Assembly (NCBI GenBank): GCA_003518245.1
Contig: DOZA01000065.1
Location: 1-10,431, forward strand
Length of the DNA: 10,431 nt
Direction of reading: 5' to 3'
DNA from: Bacteroidales bacterium
GTDB lineage: Bacteria; Bacteroidota; Bacteroidia; Bacteroidales; VadinHA17
Shown here piece after piece: positions 7,708 to 10,431 of this stretch. A program made the position numbers and the translations under genes. Every line of letters begins with the position of its first letter. Positions within the stretch are counted from its first letter, which is position 1. The notes under the pieces were generated by a model that saw nothing but the letters and a program-made list of their open reading frames with translations, was not told where the DNA came from and did not search any database.

Positions 7708-7738
7708 CAAAAATAGCTAATCCGTGGAAGAAAAAAAA
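7708..7738 (-). promoter_or_regulatory. candidate Bacteroidota-type promoter for purD
   Basis: Read on the minus strand, 7715-7708 is TATTTTTG, an exact match to TAnnTTTG. The T-run at 7738-7731 lies where the -33 element is expected (15-22 bases away) but is not a clear TTTG. Transcription would start near 7701, about 19 bases before the purD ATG. No purine riboswitch fits in so short a leader. Confidence 0.45.
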
Positions 7739-7769
7739 TTCCCTCCTATTGGGACTGTCTCAAAAGTCC
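7731..7769 (-). terminator. hairpin and T-run after the deacetylase gene, weak terminator candidate
   Basis: Read on the minus strand, GGACT (7769-7765) and AGTCC (7756-7752) form a 5-base stem with an 8-base loop. An alternative stem is TCCC (7754-7751) with GGGA (7743-7740), two bases short of eight Ts (7738-7731). Either could partly end the DUF2723-deacetylase transcript before purD. The stems are short, and the first unit also resembles an insertion-sequence end, so this stays uncertain. Confidence 0.3.
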
Positions 7770-7780
7770 AAACATAAAGA

Positions 7781-8404
7781 CTATATATCCCTTGTAAGAT
7801 CCCCAAACTCATACCCCCTGTCATTGATTATCCCTATCAGGCCGTCAAGTACTCTCATCGCACTGTGGTTTTCTTTATCGTGCAACACAATAACCGACCC
7901 GGGCCTTACCATTCTCTCTGCTTTGCGGAGAATATAATCACATGTAACCGATAAATCCCAGTCATAAAGTAAAATATCCCAGAAAACTATTCTCATATTC
8001 CTTCGTAAAGCCTTGTACTGGGGGCCTGTAATACGCCCGTATGGGGGCCTGTAAAACAATGAACCACTGCACTCTGATCCTTTAAGACAATTATTAACGT
8101 AATTGTCCCTTCCTGACTTCCATCCATCAAGGTGTATATAGCCATGATTAGCAACTGTATAACCATTCCCGGTTATGTCAGATACTATACCAGGATATTT
8201 CTGGATATTTGATCCTGTACAGAAAAATACAGCATTGTCAACTTCATTTTGCTTCAGCACCTTTAATATTGCCTCAGTACCCTTTTCAGTGGGTCCGTCG
8301 TCGAATGATAAATAAATTTTACTGCCAGGCCCTGCTATCCTGAATACAGCATCTCTGTAGAACAACCTCAGCAGCCCGGGGAATCTGAAAATCCGTGGAG
8401 TCAT
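7781..8404 (-). CDS. polysaccharide deacetylase, NodB/CE4 family
   Basis: Metal-dependent deacetylase of N- or O-acetylated glycans, 207 residues. All five NodB motifs are present: LSFDDGPT (32-39) with catalytic base D35 and metal ligand D36; NHGYIH (86-91) with metal ligands H87 and H91; RPPYG (119-123); DWD (148-150); and VLHD (173-176) with H175. There is no evident signal peptide, only an N-terminal stretch with RFPGLLRLFYRDAVFRI, as in the short CE4 proteins common in Bacteroidota, so it may act in the cytosol or be membrane-associated. The ATG overlaps the TGA of the upstream DUF2723 gene as ATGA, which implies translational coupling. The target could be a cell-envelope glycan or lipid-linked sugar (inference). 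Confidence 0.95.
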   Translation of the reverse strand: MTPRIFRFPGLLRLFYRDAVFRIAGPGSKIYLSFDDGPTEKGTEAILKVLKQNEVDNAVFFCTGSNIQKYPGIVSDITGNGYTVANHGYIHLDGWKSGRDNYVNNCLKGSECSGSLFYRPPYGRITGPQYKALRRNMRIVFWDILLYDWDLSVTCDYILRKAERMVRPGSVIVLHDKENHSAMRVLDGLIGIINDRGYEFGDLTRDI

Positions 8405-10431
8405 GAAGGTCTTATAAAAAATTCATTATAGTAACGGTCAATATCTTCCTCTATTTGTTCCATCAATCCTAATATACCCATAGAGGCAGACATATTATAG
8501 AGGTTAATCATAGCCTGCATATTTAATCCAATAACATAATCAAGGTCATATCTCCTGGGTTCATCAAGTCGAAGTACCAATTCAAGGTATGCCCTGGCAT
8601 TTTTGATTATATCATCAGCTACTGCTATTGCCTGTTCCTCTTCTCCGGCCCTGTATAATGCCCTGAATATATTTATAGAATAATAATTATGATCTATCCT
8701 GGCAGGGGGTATTTCATCCAGGCTTTTATATAAGACTTCTCTTGCTTTCAGGGTATCACCTTCGTCAATAAGTGCTTCGGCAAGCATCCCGAACATCCTT
8801 CTGAAATTACTGAACATCCGCCTGTTATTCTCGTCAAGATAAACATCTGGATCCGAGGCATTACCCCATTTAAACCTGTTCATCACATTATCATACATCT
8901 TTCTTGTATCAATATATCCGATGTCCTGTGTACGTGTACCTGTTGAATCCAGGGGGGCTATCCTGTAAGCAAGGCCTTCCAACTGGAAATATTCATCGAG
9001 CCCCATATAGTTTGATGGAGGTACGGTACTGGCAAAATAAAACGGCCTTTCCCATTCATTGGTTCCTAGCATATCCATTACCGCCAGGTTATTTTTATAC
9101 ATCTCCCTGCCTTCATATTCCCAAATAACATTATCCAGCAATCTGTCCTGCTGGTATTCTTTCACTGTACCATTAGCTATAAGCCTTGCTTTATCAAGGG
9201 GTATAAGAAATTTACGGGAAGGGATATAATTATAATAATCTCCTCTGCCGGTGAAGTCAAGCTTACTCTGCCTTTCATCTGATCCTGCAAATTTTATAAG
9301 TTCAATAATATCATAGGGCCTTTTTATTGCGTCAGTTACCGGTAACTGCTCCCTTTTACCCGGTAGATATTTCTCCGATCCAAGGGTGAATTTTACCGGT
9401 TCTGATTCATAGGCTTTTTGTCTCATCATATCAATATACCAGCCTGCTGACAGGTAACTCAAATTTGCGACTCTCACATCAGTCCTGATTCCTTCAACAT
9501 CCTGCGCATACCATACGGGGAATGAATCATTATCACCGTATGTAAACAGCACAGCATTTTCGTCACAACTGTTAAGGTAATTACTCCCAATATCCCTTGC
9601 TGTATATCTTCCCGAACGGTCATGATCATCCCAGTTTTGAACTGCCATAAGCAAAGGAACAGCCAGTAAGCAAAAGATGAAAGCCAGGGGCAGGATTATT
9701 TTATGCGGCCATATTTTTTTCAGGTTATCCACAATAAAACAAAGACCCAGGCCCACCCATACAGAGAAAGCATAGAATGAACCCACATATGCGTAATCTC
9801 TCTCACGGGGCTGCAAGGGGTATTGATTCAGATAGACCACAATAGCGATACCTGTCATTATAAAAAGAACAGATATAACCCATAATCCCTTCTTATCCCT
9901 TTTATACTGCCATGCAATACCCAGTACTCCAAGAATAAATGGAAGGAAAAAATAAGTATTCCGTGCCGGATTATTTTTTAATTCCCCTGGCAACTCTCCA
10001 TGGTCACCCAGTCTTGATTTGTCAATAAAATCTATGCCGCTTATCCAGTTGCCATGTAATACATTCCCATTGCCCTGGATATCATTCTGCCTTCCAACAA
10101 AATTCCACATAAAATAACGCCCATACATATATCCAAGCTGATAACTGAAAAAGAACCGGAGGTTTTCTGCAAATGTTGGTACAGTATATTCCTGCATACC
10201 GCCTGAAGTGTTCAGCCTTACCTTTTTACCCTTAATCCTTCCCCAGTATTCATATTCAGAACGGTGCCTTTCTTCAGGACTATACATTCTTGGGAATACA
10301 GTCATAAAACGGTCATCAAAAACATACTCATTCTTTTTGTAAGGCACATATTTACCGTTTTCCTTGACAAAACCTCCCGTTTTCTTCTTTATATCAACAA
10401 CAGGGGCAGAATAATAATTACCTTTCAATAA
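8401..10431 (-). CDS. DUF2723 membrane protein, C-terminal 676 residues, cut by window edge
   Basis: The frame is open to the window edge (TTA at 10431-10429, TTG at 10428-10426, no ATG), so the true start lies outside. Full family members are about 1000-1100 residues, so some 350-400 residues of the N-terminal membrane domain are missing. Counting from the TTG codon, four membrane segments lie near 159-174, 182-201, 216-233 and 243-263. Family hallmarks are QPRERDYAYVGSFYAF (206-221), NWDDHDRSGRYTARD (265-279) and TYGDNDSFPVWYAQD (296-310). The rest is a soluble, probably periplasmic, domain ending in helical TPR-like repeats (about 545-660). DUF2723 is thought to be a GT-C-like glycosyltransferase related to protein O-mannosyltransferases, but that is a family-level inference. 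It is translationally coupled to the deacetylase. Confidence 0.92.
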   Translation of the reverse strand, partial: LLKGNYYSAPVVDIKKKTGGFVKENGKYVPYKKNEYVFDDRFMTVFPRMYSPEERHRSEYEYWGRIKGKKVRLNTSGGMQEYTVPTFAENLRFFFSYQLGYMYGRYFMWNFVGRQNDIQGNGNVLHGNWISGIDFIDKSRLGDHGELPGELKNNPARNTYFFLPFILGVLGIAWQYKRDKKGLWVISVLFIMTGIAIVVYLNQYPLQPRERDYAYVGSFYAFSVWVGLGLCFIVDNLKKIWPHKIILPLAFIFCLLAVPLLMAVQNWDDHDRSGRYTARDIGSNYLNSCDENAVLFTYGDNDSFPVWYAQDVEGIRTDVRVANLSYLSAGWYIDMMRQKAYESEPVKFTLGSEKYLPGKREQLPVTDAIKRPYDIIELIKFAGSDERQSKLDFTGRGDYYNYIPSRKFLIPLDKARLIANGTVKEYQQDRLLDNVIWEYEGREMYKNNLAVMDMLGTNEWERPFYFASTVPPSNYMGLDEYFQLEGLAYRIAPLDSTGTRTQDIGYIDTRKMYDNVMNRFKWGNASDPDVYLDENNRRMFSNFRRMFGMLAEALIDEGDTLKAREVLYKSLDEIPPARIDHNYYSINIFRALYRAGEEEQAIAVADDIIKNARAYLELVLRLDEPRRYDLDYVIGLNMQAMINLYNMSASMGILGLMEQIEEDIDRYYNEFFIRPS

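Noticed and set aside
10426..10428. TTG as the start of the DUF2723 gene, giving a 675-residue protein
   Set aside because: The frame stays open to the window edge and the family is several hundred residues longer at the N-terminus, so the gene is simply truncated by the window.

Overview
The window looks like a chromosomal segment from a member of the Bacteroidota, probably an environmental Bacteroidales or Marinilabiliales-type organism (inference). Three things suggest this. The genes are AT-rich and lack clear Shine-Dalgarno sites. Several upstream regions carry the TAnnTTTG -7 element typical of this phylum. The gene families (a DUF2723 membrane protein, a DUF6427-like membrane protein next to purD, and a TerB-like/ABC fusion) are characteristic of it. 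I see no RNA genes, CRISPR array, complete insertion sequence or phage genes.

Layout. At 1-652 (minus strand) is the first 217 residues of an MFS sugar porter, cut by the window edge. A 305-base AT-rich divergent intergenic region (653-957) follows, with a short dyad and a candidate promoter. A plus-strand group then runs from 958 to 5416: a 1008-residue ABCG-like transporter with an N-terminal TerB-like domain, a 304-residue lipoprotein with its own candidate promoter, and a 144-residue secreted protein 9 bases further on. The group appears to end at a strong intrinsic terminator (5460-5489) that lies inside the coding sequence of the convergent gene.

The rest is on the minus strand, transcribed from right to left: the C-terminal two thirds of a DUF2723 integral membrane protein (8401 to beyond 10431); a NodB-type polysaccharide deacetylase coupled to it by an ATGA overlap (7781-8404); a 98-base gap with a hairpin/T-run and a candidate promoter; purD, for purine biosynthesis (6414-7682); and a DUF6427-like polytopic membrane protein (5409-6407) 6 bases after purD. 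The last gene overlaps the secreted-protein gene tail to tail by 8 bases.

How the genes may work together. DUF2723 plus deacetylase looks like an envelope glycan or glycoprotein modification pair. purD with the DUF6427-like gene is a housekeeping unit. The TerB-ABC, lipoprotein and secreted-protein trio is the least understood part and the best candidate for an uncharacterised envelope system. Its job cannot be read from sequence alone.
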